Shown here one piece after another: positions 14,687 to 23,225 of a stretch of DNA of 33,035 nt. The stretch comes from Paracoccaceae bacterium. Its GTDB lineage: Bacteria; Pseudomonadota; Alphaproteobacteria; Rhodobacterales; Rhodobacteraceae. The stretch is taken from the NCBI GenBank assembly GCA_020425125.1, contig JAGQRV010000028.1, positions 1 to 33,035 of the forward strand. Direction: 5' to 3'. How positions within the stretch are numbered: position 1 is the first letter of the stretch; each line of letters starts with the position of its first letter. The position numbers and the translations under genes were made by a program. The notes under the pieces are model-generated. The model saw nothing but the letters and a program-made list of their open reading frames with translations. It searched no databases and was not told the origin of the DNA.

Positions 14687-15868
14687 TCAGCCCTGGCCGT
14701 CCGCAAGCCGGATCGCCGGCAGTGCCGGGGCCTCCATGTCCTCGAAGTCGAAGCGGTCCAGACGCTGCGCCCGCCGGCCGGCCTTTTCGGCTGAAATCCG
14801 GATCTCGGACAGGTCCTTCGAAGCCTGGGCGAAGTGCCGGTCGAGATTGCCGACGCGGGAGGCAAGACGCTCCACATCGCCGTGCAGCATGTGCAGTTCG
14901 CGCCGGATCAGACCCGCCTGCTCCCGCATCCGCACGTCCTTGAGCACCGACCGAAGCGTGTTCAGCGTTGCCATGCAGGTCGTCGGCGATACCAGCCAGA
15001 CCCGCGCCTCGAAGCCCTCGCGGACGATTTCCGGGAAGCGGGCGTGAAGCTCGGCATAGACCGCCTCGGAGGGCACGAACATCAGCGCACCGTCTGCCGT
15101 CTCGCCCTCCAGGATGTACCGTTCGGCGATCGCGCGGATGTGCCGGCGCACCGCCATGCGCATGTCGCGCACGGCCTGTCCCCGCTCATGGTCGGTCTCG
15201 GCGAGGGTCAGCGCCTCGTAGGGCTCCAGCGGGAACTTGCTGTCGACCACCAGCGGCCCCGGCGGATTCGGCAGGTGGATCAGGCAATCCGCGCGCCTGC
15301 CGTTCGACAGCGTCGCCTGCATCGTGAAGCTGTCCGGCGGTAGCGCCTTGGACACGATGTCGTGCAACTGGATCTCGCCGAAGGCGCCCCTTGCCTGCTT
15401 GTTCGAAAGGATCTCCTGCAGGCCGAGAACATTGCCCGATAGCTTCTCGATATTGGCCTGCGCCTTGTCGATGGTCTCGAGCCGCTGCTGCAATTCGCCA
15501 AGGCTCCGCGCGGTGCGGGTCGCCGAGCCCTGCAGGGTCTCGCCCATGGATCGCGTGACGTCCTCCAGCCGCTTTTCCAGCGTCATCATCATAGCGGCGT
15601 GTGCCTGAGTCTGCGCTTCGCCGACCGCGCTCAACCCGCCGCTGAGCCGCAGCTGCGTCTGTCCCATCTCGTCCACCCGCCGATCGATCTGGCCGATCTG
15701 GCGCAGAAGCGGCTCGATCAGCCGGGTCGCGCGTGCCTGAGACCGAAGCGCGGCAACGAGAAGCAGGAGGATCAGGAACGCGGTGCACGCGCCGGCCAGC
15801 AGTGCCAGCGTTGCCGGGTCGTCGAGCCGCAGCGACTTCCCACCGATGCTCAGCATGGCCCCGTTCAT
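14687..15868 (-). CDS. rmuC: DNA recombination protein RmuC
   Basis: 393 residues. It has an N-terminal membrane helix (LALLAGACTAFLILLLLVAAL, about residues 16–36) and a long coiled-coil region to about 170. The RmuC nuclease-like core follows: GAFGEIQLHDIV, VVDSKFPLEPY, GALMFVPSEAVYAELHARFPE and LVSPTTCMATLNTLRSVLKD. RmuC limits recombination at inverted repeats; its PD-(D/E)xK-like fold suggests nuclease action. The start is fixed by an ATGA overlap with the mutL stop (ATG at 15868–15866), so translation is coupled. A frame extension to 16030 lies entirely inside mutL and is rejected. It is the last gene of the long minus-strand series. Confidence 0.93.
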   Translation of the reverse strand: MNGAMLSIGGKSLRLDDPATLALLAGACTAFLILLLLVAALRSQARATRLIEPLLRQIGQIDRRVDEMGQTQLRLSGGLSAVGEAQTQAHAAMMMTLEKRLEDVTRSMGETLQGSATRTARSLGELQQRLETIDKAQANIEKLSGNVLGLQEILSNKQARGAFGEIQLHDIVSKALPPDSFTMQATLSNGRRADCLIHLPNPPGPLVVDSKFPLEPYEALTLAETDHERGQAVRDMRMAVRRHIRAIAERYILEGETADGALMFVPSEAVYAELHARFPEIVREGFEARVWLVSPTTCMATLNTLRSVLKDVRMREQAGLIRRELHMLHGDVERLASRVGNLDRHFAQASKDLSEIRISAEKAGRRAQRLDRFDFEDMEAPALPAIRLADGQG

Positions 15869-17715
15869 CGGCGTCCGAACAGCCGTTCGATGTCGCCAAG
15901 CTTCAGCTCGACATAGGTTGGCCGACCGTGGTTGCACTGCCCGGACAATGGCGTGGCTTCCATCTCGCGCAGCAGCGCGTTCATTTCCTCGGCCTGCATT
16001 CGCCGTCCCGACCGAACAGAACCGTGGCACGCCATCCGCGACAGCACGGCATCAATCCTCTTACGCAGCGAAGCGGAGTCTCCCCCGTCCTCGGCATCGG
16101 TCAACTCGTCGAGGATGTCGGTCAGCAGCGCCTTTGCATCGACCGTGCCCAGGATTGCCGGGGTTTCCCGGACCGCGACGGACCCCTGACCGAACGGTTC
16201 CACGGCCAGCCCCATCCGGTGCAGGTCCTCGGCCGCGGCAAGGATCGTCTCCGCCCCTTCGCCCAGATCGACGATGTCGGGGATCAGCAGAACCTGGGCC
16301 GCCACGCCGTGCCCGGCCAGGTCGGCCTTGAGACGCTCGTAGACCAGCCGCTCATGTGCAGCGTGCTGATCGACGATGACCAGCCCGTCCTCGGTCTGGG
16401 CCAGGATGTAGTTTTCATGCACCTGGGCGCAGGCGGCGCCCAGCGGACGGTGGCGCGCGTCATCGTTCTCGCCAGACGGCTCAACGGCATGGCGGCTCGA
16501 CAGCCCCTCAGTTTCGGCAAAACCAGTTGCCTGATCGAGCGGGGACTGCGCCGCATAGGCCGCAGCCAACGGCCGGGGACCGGGCCGGTCCATCTGATAG
16601 ATGCGGGGCGCCGCGAGATCGGCGCGCATCGCTCCGAGCGCCGCCGCGGAGACCGTGCTTGCCGCCCGGTGGCCTGCCTCTGCCAGCGCATGGCGGATGC
16701 CCGACACCACCAGCCCGCGCACGATCCCAGGATCGCGAAACCTCACTTCGGCCTTCGCAGGGTGCACGTTCACATCCACGAGAACCGGGTCGCAGTCGAC
16801 AAACACCGCCGCCGCCGGTTGCCGCCCCGCCGGCAGCACGTCGGCATAGGCGGCCCGGAGCGCGCCGAGCAGCAGCTTGTCCCGAACAGGACGCGAATTC
16901 ACGAAGACATGCTGGGCAACGGCCGACCCGCGGGCATAGGTGGGCAGCGCCGCATATCCGGTCAGGCGGACACCCTCGCGCGCGGCATCAAGCCTCAAGG
17001 CGTTCTCGGCGAATTCGCGGCCCAGAAGCCGCGCGAGCCGGCTGTGAAGCGCGTCGAAAAGGTCGCCCGCTTCCGGATCCGCGCGCAGCACAACCCGGTC
17101 ACCACCAGCGGAGACATCGCGCAACGTGAAGCCAACGAAAGGCTGGGACAGCGCAAGGCGCCGCACCGTATCGGTGACGGCCTGCGCTTCGGCCCGGTCG
17201 GAGCGCAGGAACTTGAGCCGCGCGGGCGTCGCGTGGAAGAGATCGCGCAGTTCCACCCGCGTCCCGCGGGGCAGCGCCACGGGACGCACGAAACCGATTG
17301 CACCACCGAGCACGGTGATCTCGGCAGCTTCGGCTCCGTCAACCCGCGATGCGACACAAAGGCGTCCCACTGCCCCGAGCGAGGGCAGCGCTTCGCCCCG
17401 GAAGCCGTAGCTGTGGATGTTCAGCAGGTCGCTGCCGTCGATCTTGGAGGTCGCGTGGCGCGACAAGGCCAGCGGAAGGTCCGAGGCACGGATGCCGTGA
17501 CCGTCGTCGGCAACCCGGATCAATGTCTTGCCACCATCCGCACAGGCGATCTCGATCCGCCGTGCGCCGGCATCGAGCGCGTTCTCGACAAGTTCCTTCA
17601 CGGCCGAGGCGGGGCGCTCCACCACCTCCCCGGCCGCGATCCGGTTGATGGCGGCCTCCCCAAGCTGCATAATTCTTGGGGGTTCCGAGATTATATTGGG
17701 GATCGGCGCGTTCAT
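15865..17715 (-). CDS. mutL: DNA mismatch repair protein MutL (endonuclease type)
   Basis: 616 residues. The GHKL ATPase motifs are in place: ENALDAGA (45–51), VADDGHGI (68–75), ATSKI (88–92) and YGFRGEAL (103–110). Then come the VNVHPAKAEV segment, a linker (about 340–430) and the C-terminal dimerisation domain. That domain contains the metal-dependent endonuclease motif DQHAAHERLVYE (449–460) plus ACHGSVRSG and CNHGRP near the end. MutL proteins with this motif nick the strand themselves, as expected in bacteria without MutH. The ATG at 17715 is the likely start. The gene follows the M16 peptidase pair by 67 bases and overlaps rmuC. Confidence 0.96.
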   Translation of the reverse strand: MNAPIPNIISEPPRIMQLGEAAINRIAAGEVVERPASAVKELVENALDAGARRIEIACADGGKTLIRVADDGHGIRASDLPLALSRHATSKIDGSDLLNIHSYGFRGEALPSLGAVGRLCVASRVDGAEAAEITVLGGAIGFVRPVALPRGTRVELRDLFHATPARLKFLRSDRAEAQAVTDTVRRLALSQPFVGFTLRDVSAGGDRVVLRADPEAGDLFDALHSRLARLLGREFAENALRLDAAREGVRLTGYAALPTYARGSAVAQHVFVNSRPVRDKLLLGALRAAYADVLPAGRQPAAAVFVDCDPVLVDVNVHPAKAEVRFRDPGIVRGLVVSGIRHALAEAGHRAASTVSAAALGAMRADLAAPRIYQMDRPGPRPLAAAYAAQSPLDQATGFAETEGLSSRHAVEPSGENDDARHRPLGAACAQVHENYILAQTEDGLVIVDQHAAHERLVYERLKADLAGHGVAAQVLLIPDIVDLGEGAETILAAAEDLHRMGLAVEPFGQGSVAVRETPAILGTVDAKALLTDILDELTDAEDGGDSASLRKRIDAVLSRMACHGSVRSGRRMQAEEMNALLREMEATPLSGQCNHGRPTYVELKLGDIERLFGRR

Positions 17716-17782
17716 GCCACCAGACCTAGCATGGCCCGCGCCGATTCGACCAGAGGTGAGGTCGTCCCCTTGCTGCCCCCCT

Positions 17783-19093
17783 TCAGTTGCCGGGCGTTAC
17801 GCCTTCCGGCTGACCGACCACGATGAAGGTGAGCTTTCCGGGCTGGAGCAGTTCGCCCGCAACCCGCTTCACATCGTCAAGCGTGACAGCACGGATCTTG
17901 TCGTTGCGCGTGTTCACGTAGTCCGCGGGGAGCCCGTCGAGTTGCATTCCGACAAGGATGGTCGCTATGTCGTCGTTGCCGTCGAAACGCAGCGGGTAGG
18001 CGCCGATCAGGTAGGTCTTGGCCTGATCGAGTTCGGCCGCGGTCGGGCCCTCCTTGGCCATCTTCGCCCATTCGTCGCGCACCACCGAAATCGTTTCGCC
18101 GGCGCGTGCATTGGCGGTTCCGGCACGTCCGACAATCAGGTCGGCGTGGTCCTTGTCCGCAAGGTACGAATAGATCCCGTAGGTCAGCCCGCGCTTTTCC
18201 CGGACCTCGGTCATCAGTCGCGCGCTGAAGCCGCTTCCGCCGAGGATCTGGTTCAGGAGGTAGGCCGCAAAGAAGTCGGGATCGTCCATGGCGATCCCCG
18301 GCTGCCCGAAGAGGATGACCGATTGCGGCGTCTGGAACGGCACCACGTCGGTCCCGCCGTCGAAATCTACGCTGGCCTCTCCCGGCATCGGCGCGCCGGT
18401 TTCGGGCAGTTCCGCCATCAGCTTGTCGATCACCTCTGCGAGCTTGTCGGGAGAGATGTCCCCTGCCGCCGCGATATACACGCGGTCACGCGCCAGCGCC
18501 CCCTTGTGGGCGGCGATCAGATCGTCGCGGTCCAGCGCGGTGACGGTGTCGATCGTGCCTTCGCCCGGACGGCCATAGGGGTGGTCGCCGAAGACCTTCG
18601 CAGAGAAGGCATTGCCCGCGATGGCATTCGGGTCCTCGGCGTCTGAACGCAGTCCCGAAAGGACCTGCTCCCGAACCCTCTCGACCGCATCCGGGTCGAA
18701 GCGCGGATGCGCCAGCGCGGTCTCGAGCAGGGCTGTCGCCTGATCGGTCGAGTCGCTCAGGAACCGCGCCGATACGGTGACCGCATCGTCGTACGAGTCG
18801 AAAATGAAGCTGGCAGCCAGATCGTCACGGGCCTTGGCGAAGCCCTGGGCATCGAGATCGCCGGCGCCCTCTTCGAGCAGCCCGGTCATCAGATTGGTCG
18901 CGCCCTGAACGTCCGCGGCGTCGAGGGACGTCCCGCCTCGGAACACGAGCCTCAGCGAGACGAAGGGGATCGACGGCTCTTCGACCAGCCAGGCATGGAA
19001 GCCGGCCGGGGTCGTCACTTCGGTGATGTCGATGGCGGCGACGGCAGGCAGCGCCGCAAGCCAGAGCGCCGCCGCAAGCAACAGCCGTTTCAT
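17783..19093 (-). CDS. M16 peptidase-like protein, lacks zinc motif
   Basis: 436 residues with a cleavable signal peptide (MKRLLLAAALWLAALPAVAA), so periplasmic. It has the M16 two-domain fold: FVSLRLVFRGGTSLD at the start and GGSGFSARLMTEVREKRGLTYGIYS in the second half. The catalytic HxxEH is absent; the equivalent position reads NLMTGLLEEG. The second half keeps the Arg/Tyr residues (REKRGLTYG) that position substrate. This is typical of the non-catalytic subunit of a bacterial M16 heterodimer, whose active partner is the gene directly upstream (ATGA overlap). The substrate is unknown. Confidence 0.92.
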   Translation of the reverse strand: MKRLLLAAALWLAALPAVAAIDITEVTTPAGFHAWLVEEPSIPFVSLRLVFRGGTSLDAADVQGATNLMTGLLEEGAGDLDAQGFAKARDDLAASFIFDSYDDAVTVSARFLSDSTDQATALLETALAHPRFDPDAVERVREQVLSGLRSDAEDPNAIAGNAFSAKVFGDHPYGRPGEGTIDTVTALDRDDLIAAHKGALARDRVYIAAAGDISPDKLAEVIDKLMAELPETGAPMPGEASVDFDGGTDVVPFQTPQSVILFGQPGIAMDDPDFFAAYLLNQILGGSGFSARLMTEVREKRGLTYGIYSYLADKDHADLIVGRAGTANARAGETISVVRDEWAKMAKEGPTAAELDQAKTYLIGAYPLRFDGNDDIATILVGMQLDGLPADYVNTRNDKIRAVTLDDVKRVAGELLQPGKLTFIVVGQPEGVTPGN

Positions 19094-20493
19094 TGGAGCA
19101 CCTCCGATCCACCCGCATTCGGGAAACCGGCAACCGGAGTCGCCGCAACGGGCGCGGCGCCTTCCGGCGCCCGCAGCCAGCCGGTGACCGACGTCTGGGG
19201 CACCAGCACCGCGCGTGCCGCCGCCATGATGTCGTCTTCGCTGACCGATTGCAGGATGTCGGGCCAGGCCTCCACATCGGCGACGGTCAGGCTCGTCGCG
19301 AGTGCCCGGCCATAGCGCTGCGCGCGGCGACCGACGTCATCAAGCTCGTAGATCGATTCGGCCGCATATTGCCGTTTCAGCCGGGCCAGCTGCTCGCTGT
19401 CCACGCCTTCTGCCAGGAAATCTGCGACCGCGCCATCGAGCGCGGCCTCGGCGTCCGCCAGGCTGACGCCTGGTGCCGGTACGATCACAAGCGAAAACGT
19501 CGTGGGATCGAGCGAGGTCCCCGAATAGTAGGCGCCGGTATAGATCGCCTTCGGGTCGTCGAACTGCAGCCTGCGGCCCAGATAGGATGTCGCCGGCTCG
19601 CCGCCAAGAAGACCTGCCAGAAGTTCGAGCGCCGCGGCGGGCTTCTGGTCGCCCGAGTTGCGCTCCGGTGCGAGGTAGCTGCGCGTCACATAGGGTTGGG
19701 CAACGCGCGGATCCTCGAAGACCAGATGACGGGCAGCGGTTTGCGGCGGCTCGGAGGGCCGAATCCGCGGCGCCAGATCCGGATTGGCCGGAATCGGACC
19801 ATAATAGGTCTCAGCAAGCTTGCGCACCTCATCCGGCGTCACGTCGCCGGCAACCACGAGGATTGCGTTGTTGGGCACGTAATGCGCGCGATAGAAGTCC
19901 AGCGCCTGATCGGCCCCCAGAGCGGCCACCTCGTGGCGCCAGCCGATCGTCGGATGGCCGTAGGGGTGGTTGAGATACTGCGCCGCCTGAGCCTGTTCAC
20001 GGAAGAGCGCATCGGGATTGGTCTCGACACGCTGGTTGCGTTCCTCGAGCACCACGCTGACCTCCGGCGCGACCTGATCCGGGGTGAGCCGAAGATGCGT
20101 CATCCGGTCGGCCTCCAGGTCCATCATCTTCGGCAGCAGATCGGCCGCGACACGCTGGTAATAGGCCGTGTAGTCGGTCGTGGTGAAGGCGTTCTCCTCG
20201 CCGCCATGAGCCTCCACGATGGCCGAGAACTCGCCCGGCGCATGGGTGTCGGTGCCCTTGAACATCAGGTGCTCCAGAAGATGCGCCACGCCCGAAACGC
20301 CTGGCGCCTCGTCCGCGGACCCGACCTTGTACCAGACCATCTGTTCGACGGCAGGCGACCGGTGATCCTCGATCACCACCACATCCATGCCGTTGTCGAG
20401 AGTGAATTCGGTCACGTCACCGGCATGCGCCGGCACGAGCGCCGGCAGCACGAGGGCAAGGGATAGCGTCAGGGGAGATGTGGCGCGTCGCAT
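19090..20493 (-). CDS. M16 family zinc metallopeptidase, catalytic subunit
   Basis: 467 residues. A signal peptide (LTLSLALVLPALVPAHA) directs it to the periplasm. The inverted zinc motif HLLEH is at 71–75, with the third ligand among E144–E151 (EVSVVLEERNQR). The flanking YKVGSADE, GGEENAFTTTDYTAYY and HPYGHPTIGW are typical of processing-peptidase-like M16 enzymes. It cleaves peptides, probably as a heterodimer with the zinc-less protein encoded directly downstream. The stop overlaps that gene's ATG (19093–19091), so expression is coupled. It lies 84 bases after the BamF-like lipoprotein gene. Confidence 0.94.
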   Translation of the reverse strand: MRRATSPLTLSLALVLPALVPAHAGDVTEFTLDNGMDVVVIEDHRSPAVEQMVWYKVGSADEAPGVSGVAHLLEHLMFKGTDTHAPGEFSAIVEAHGGEENAFTTTDYTAYYQRVAADLLPKMMDLEADRMTHLRLTPDQVAPEVSVVLEERNQRVETNPDALFREQAQAAQYLNHPYGHPTIGWRHEVAALGADQALDFYRAHYVPNNAILVVAGDVTPDEVRKLAETYYGPIPANPDLAPRIRPSEPPQTAARHLVFEDPRVAQPYVTRSYLAPERNSGDQKPAAALELLAGLLGGEPATSYLGRRLQFDDPKAIYTGAYYSGTSLDPTTFSLVIVPAPGVSLADAEAALDGAVADFLAEGVDSEQLARLKRQYAAESIYELDDVGRRAQRYGRALATSLTVADVEAWPDILQSVSEDDIMAAARAVLVPQTSVTGWLRAPEGAAPVAATPVAGFPNAGGSEVLQ

Positions 20494-20577
20494 CGGAACT
20501 CCTGCTCAGGGACGGGCAAAGATACCCCGCCCCGATCCGGGCGCAACCGCACGCGCGGGAATGTGAGCCGGAGCGAT

Positions 20578-21105
20578 CTATTCGGGCTTCAGCACCGCCG
20601 GGGGCGATGACGGGGTCGGCACGCCGGCCTTGCGGAAGCGTTCCGTCTCGGCCTGCTGGTTGAGCGACTGGCTGTCGTAGGCCCGGTAATAGAGGTTGAC
20701 GTTGAACATCCGCTCCAGGAACAGCCCGCTGTTGCGCCGGCGGAATTCATAGTCGTCGCGGGCCAGCACCTGGCGGATGGAGGGATCGAGACCGAAGCGT
20801 TCGGCGTAGCGCAGGAGCCCGGCATCGGAAGCCGTGATGCCCGTCCTGTTCAGTGCCTGCGGATTGCCGCCCAGGGCGGCCACCGCATCGGCCTCCGGCG
20901 AGGGATCGGCACGGTTCGTTCCGCCGGGTGCCGGAGGCGGCAGCGCACCCGGGTTCGCAGGCATCTCCAAGGGCTTCGCGGGTGCCACAAGGAACTCGTC
21001 GGGTCCCTCCTGGCTGGAAGCGAAGTTCATCAGATCTGGCTCGCCGCCGCCGCAGGCGGAAAGGCTGAGGGCGGCCAGCATGGCCAGCACGGTCGGGCGC
21101 GGCAT
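20578..21105 (-). CDS. DUF3035 / BamF-like lipoprotein
   Basis: 175 residues. The N-terminus MPRPTVLAMLAALSLSAC is a lipoprotein signal ending in the lipobox LSAC before GGG, so the mature protein is lipid-anchored, probably in the outer membrane. The motif PDEFLVAPAKPLEMPAN with a following Pro-rich stretch and a C-terminal helical part (DYEFRRRNSGLFLERMFNVN) match DUF3035. That family includes the alphaproteobacterial BAM-complex lipoprotein BamF, so a role in outer-membrane protein assembly is likely but inferred. It sits directly after lspA, the peptidase that matures it, with a 59-base gap. The ribosome-binding site is weak. Confidence 0.85.
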   Translation of the reverse strand: MPRPTVLAMLAALSLSACGGGEPDLMNFASSQEGPDEFLVAPAKPLEMPANPGALPPPAPGGTNRADPSPEADAVAALGGNPQALNRTGITASDAGLLRYAERFGLDPSIRQVLARDDYEFRRRNSGLFLERMFNVNLYYRAYDSQSLNQQAETERFRKAGVPTPSSPPAVLKPE

Positions 21106-21164
21106 CACTTCGGCAAGGCCTCCGGTCTGAAACAGCGTCTGTCTACCGCAGCCGTCCGGCGCCG

Positions 21165-21632
21165 TCACGGGGTCTTGTGGGCACGGCCCCACAGGACAAG
21201 CGCCGCGGCGCCGCCGAACACCGCCACATCGGCAAGATTGAACGCATAGGGATTGGCGATACCGCAGCACGACATGTTCAGGAAATCGGCCACCGCACCG
21301 TGTACCAGCCGGTCGAACACGTTGCCGAGCGCCCCGCCGATCAGCGCGCCGCCAGCGATTTCCATCTGCACCCGGCCGTCGCGCAGCGAGAAGCGCGCAA
21401 CCCAGAGACAGATCACCAGCGCCAGCCCCACCAGGACCCAACGCATCGCCCCCGGATGGCCCGCAAGAAGACCGAAATTCACCCCTTCGTTCCAGCCCAT
21501 CACGAAGCGCAGATAAGGCGGCGCGACATCGATCACCAGCCGGTGACGCAGGTCGAGATCGAAGACCACCGCCCATTTCGACGCCTGGTCCACGATGAAC
21601 GTGGCAAGCGCCGCGAGCGCCAGAGGATACAT
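21165..21632 (-). CDS. lspA: Lipoprotein signal peptidase (signal peptidase II)
   Basis: 155 residues with four hydrophobic helices, typical for LspA. This aspartic membrane protease removes signal peptides from diacylglyceryl-modified prolipoproteins in the inner membrane. The catalytic Asp pair is D116 in VADFL (after [10 protein letters not shown]) and D135 in [15 protein letters not shown] near the N-terminus and NEGVNFGLL are also family segments. The gene starts 3 bases after the purH stop and is followed by a lipoprotein gene, its probable client, so it is part of the operon. Confidence 0.95.
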   Translation of the reverse strand: MYPLALAALATFIVDQASKWAVVFDLDLRHRLVIDVAPPYLRFVMGWNEGVNFGLLAGHPGAMRWVLVGLALVICLWVARFSLRDGRVQMEIAGGALIGGALGNVFDRLVHGAVADFLNMSCCGIANPYAFNLADVAVFGGAAALVLWGRAHKTP

Positions 21633-21635
21633 CCG

Positions 21636-23225
21636 TCAGTGCCGGAAATGCCGCTGGCCGGTAAAGACCATGGCGAGCCCCGCCGAGTCGGCCGCCGCGA
21701 TCACCTCCGCGTCGCGCATCGACCCGCCGGGCTGGATCACCGCCGTCGCCCCGGCCTCGGCTGCGGTGATCAGGCCGTCGGGGAACGGGAAGAACGCATC
21801 GGAGGCGACGCAGGACCCTTGCGTGAGCGGCTCGCTCAGGCCCAGCACCTCGGCCATGTCACGCGCCTTCGAGGCGGCGATGCGGGTGCTGTCGACCCGG
21901 CTCATCTGTCCTGCCCCGACGCCGACCGTGGCCCCTTTGTTGGCGTAGACGATGGCGTTCGACTTCACGTGCTTGGCGACGCGCCAGGCGAAGAGAAGGT
22001 CGGCGAGTTCGGCGTCGCTGGGCGCCCGCCGGGTCACGACCCTGAGATCGCCTGCCGTGACCTGGCCGCAATCCTTGTCCTGGACCAGAAACCCCCCGGA
22101 AACCTGCCGGATGGTCAGGCAGGGCGCGGCGGGATCTGGCAGTTCGCCAGTGGTCAACAGGCGCAGGTTCTTCTTCGCGGCAAAGACGGCGCGGGCATCC
22201 GCATCGGCGTCGGGCGCGATGACGACCTCGGTGAAGATCGACGCGATGGCCTCGGCGGTCGGTCCGTCGAGCGGGCGGTTCAGCGCCACGATGCCGCCGA
22301 AGGCAGACGTGCGGTCACAGTCGAAGGCCCGGGAATAGGCCTCGGCCAACGTTGCGCCCCGCGCGACGCCGCACGGATTCGCGTGCTTGACGATGACGCA
22401 GGCCGGCCCCTCCTCGGGCGGGAATTCCGCCGCCAGTTCGAAGGCCGCGTCGGTGTCGTTGATGTTGTTGTAGCTCAGTTCCTTGCCCTGGACCTGAACC
22501 GCAGTCGCGACGCCGGGCCGGGAAGACCCATCGGTGTAGAACGCGGCGGCCTGATGCGGATTCTCGCCGTACCGCAATGTCTGGGCAAGCCGTCCGGCGA
22601 CGGCGCGGTAGCGCGGCGCCGGCTCGCCAATGGCCCCCGCCATCCATGTCGACACCGCGGCGTCGTAGGCGGCCGTCCGGGCGAAGGCCGTCTGCGCCAT
22701 CTTCTGGCGGAAGGCGAAGGATGTCGCGCCGTCACCGGTCTCCAGTTCGTCGAGAAGGGCCGGATAATCGGCCGGATCGACGATCACCGTCACGCCGTCA
22801 TGGTTCTTGGCCGCGGCCCGGATCATCGCCGGCCCGCCGACATCGATGTTCTCGATGCATTCGTCGTATTCCGCGCCGCGGGCCACCGTCGCCTCGAACG
22901 GGTACAGGTTGACCACCAGAAGGTCGATCGTGCGGATCCCGTGCGCCGCCATCGCCTGACGGTCGGCGGCGTTGCCGCGCCGCGCCAGAAGGCCGCCATG
23001 CACGCGCGGATGCAGCGTCTTGACCCGGCCGTCCATCATCTCGGGAAAACCCGTCTCCTCGGACACGTCGGTGACGGCGAGCCCGGCGTCCCGCAAGGCT
23101 TTGGCGGTGCCGCCGGTGGAGATCAGCCGCACGCCCCGCGCAGCCAGCGCCGCGGCAAGCTCGCCCAGCCCCGACTTGTCGGAAACCGAGATCAGGGCGG
23201 TGGCGATACGCATACGGTCGGTCAT
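21636..23225 (-). CDS. purH: Bifunctional AICAR formyltransferase / IMP cyclohydrolase
   Basis: 529 residues, full length. The N-terminal MGS-like cyclohydrolase domain ([20 protein letters not shown] … STGGTAKAL) spans about residues 1–145. The formyltransferase domain follows, with KHANPCGVA and [14 protein letters not shown], and ends in [16 protein letters not shown] and TGQRHFRH. It carries out the last two steps of purine synthesis (AICAR to FAICAR to IMP). The start at 23225 is set by an ATGA overlap with the upstream heparinase-like gene; upstream in-frame codons lie within that gene. It is separated from lspA by 3 bases. Confidence 0.97.
   Translation of the reverse strand: MTDRMRIATALISVSDKSGLGELAAALAARGVRLISTGGTAKALRDAGLAVTDVSEETGFPEMMDGRVKTLHPRVHGGLLARRGNAADRQAMAAHGIRTIDLLVVNLYPFEATVARGAEYDECIENIDVGGPAMIRAAAKNHDGVTVIVDPADYPALLDELETGDGATSFAFRQKMAQTAFARTAAYDAAVSTWMAGAIGEPAPRYRAVAGRLAQTLRYGENPHQAAAFYTDGSSRPGVATAVQVQGKELSYNNINDTDAAFELAAEFPPEEGPACVIVKHANPCGVARGATLAEAYSRAFDCDRTSAFGGIVALNRPLDGPTAEAIASIFTEVVIAPDADADARAVFAAKKNLRLLTTGELPDPAAPCLTIRQVSGGFLVQDKDCGQVTAGDLRVVTRRAPSDAELADLLFAWRVAKHVKSNAIVYANKGATVGVGAGQMSRVDSTRIAASKARDMAEVLGLSEPLTQGSCVASDAFFPFPDGLITAAEAGATAVIQPGGSMRDAEVIAAADSAGLAMVFTGQRHFRH

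Noticed and set aside
15733-17826. A 697-codon plus-strand open frame opposite mutL and the start of rmuC
   Set aside because: No recognisable domain, no ribosome-binding site, antisense to well-defined MutL motifs.
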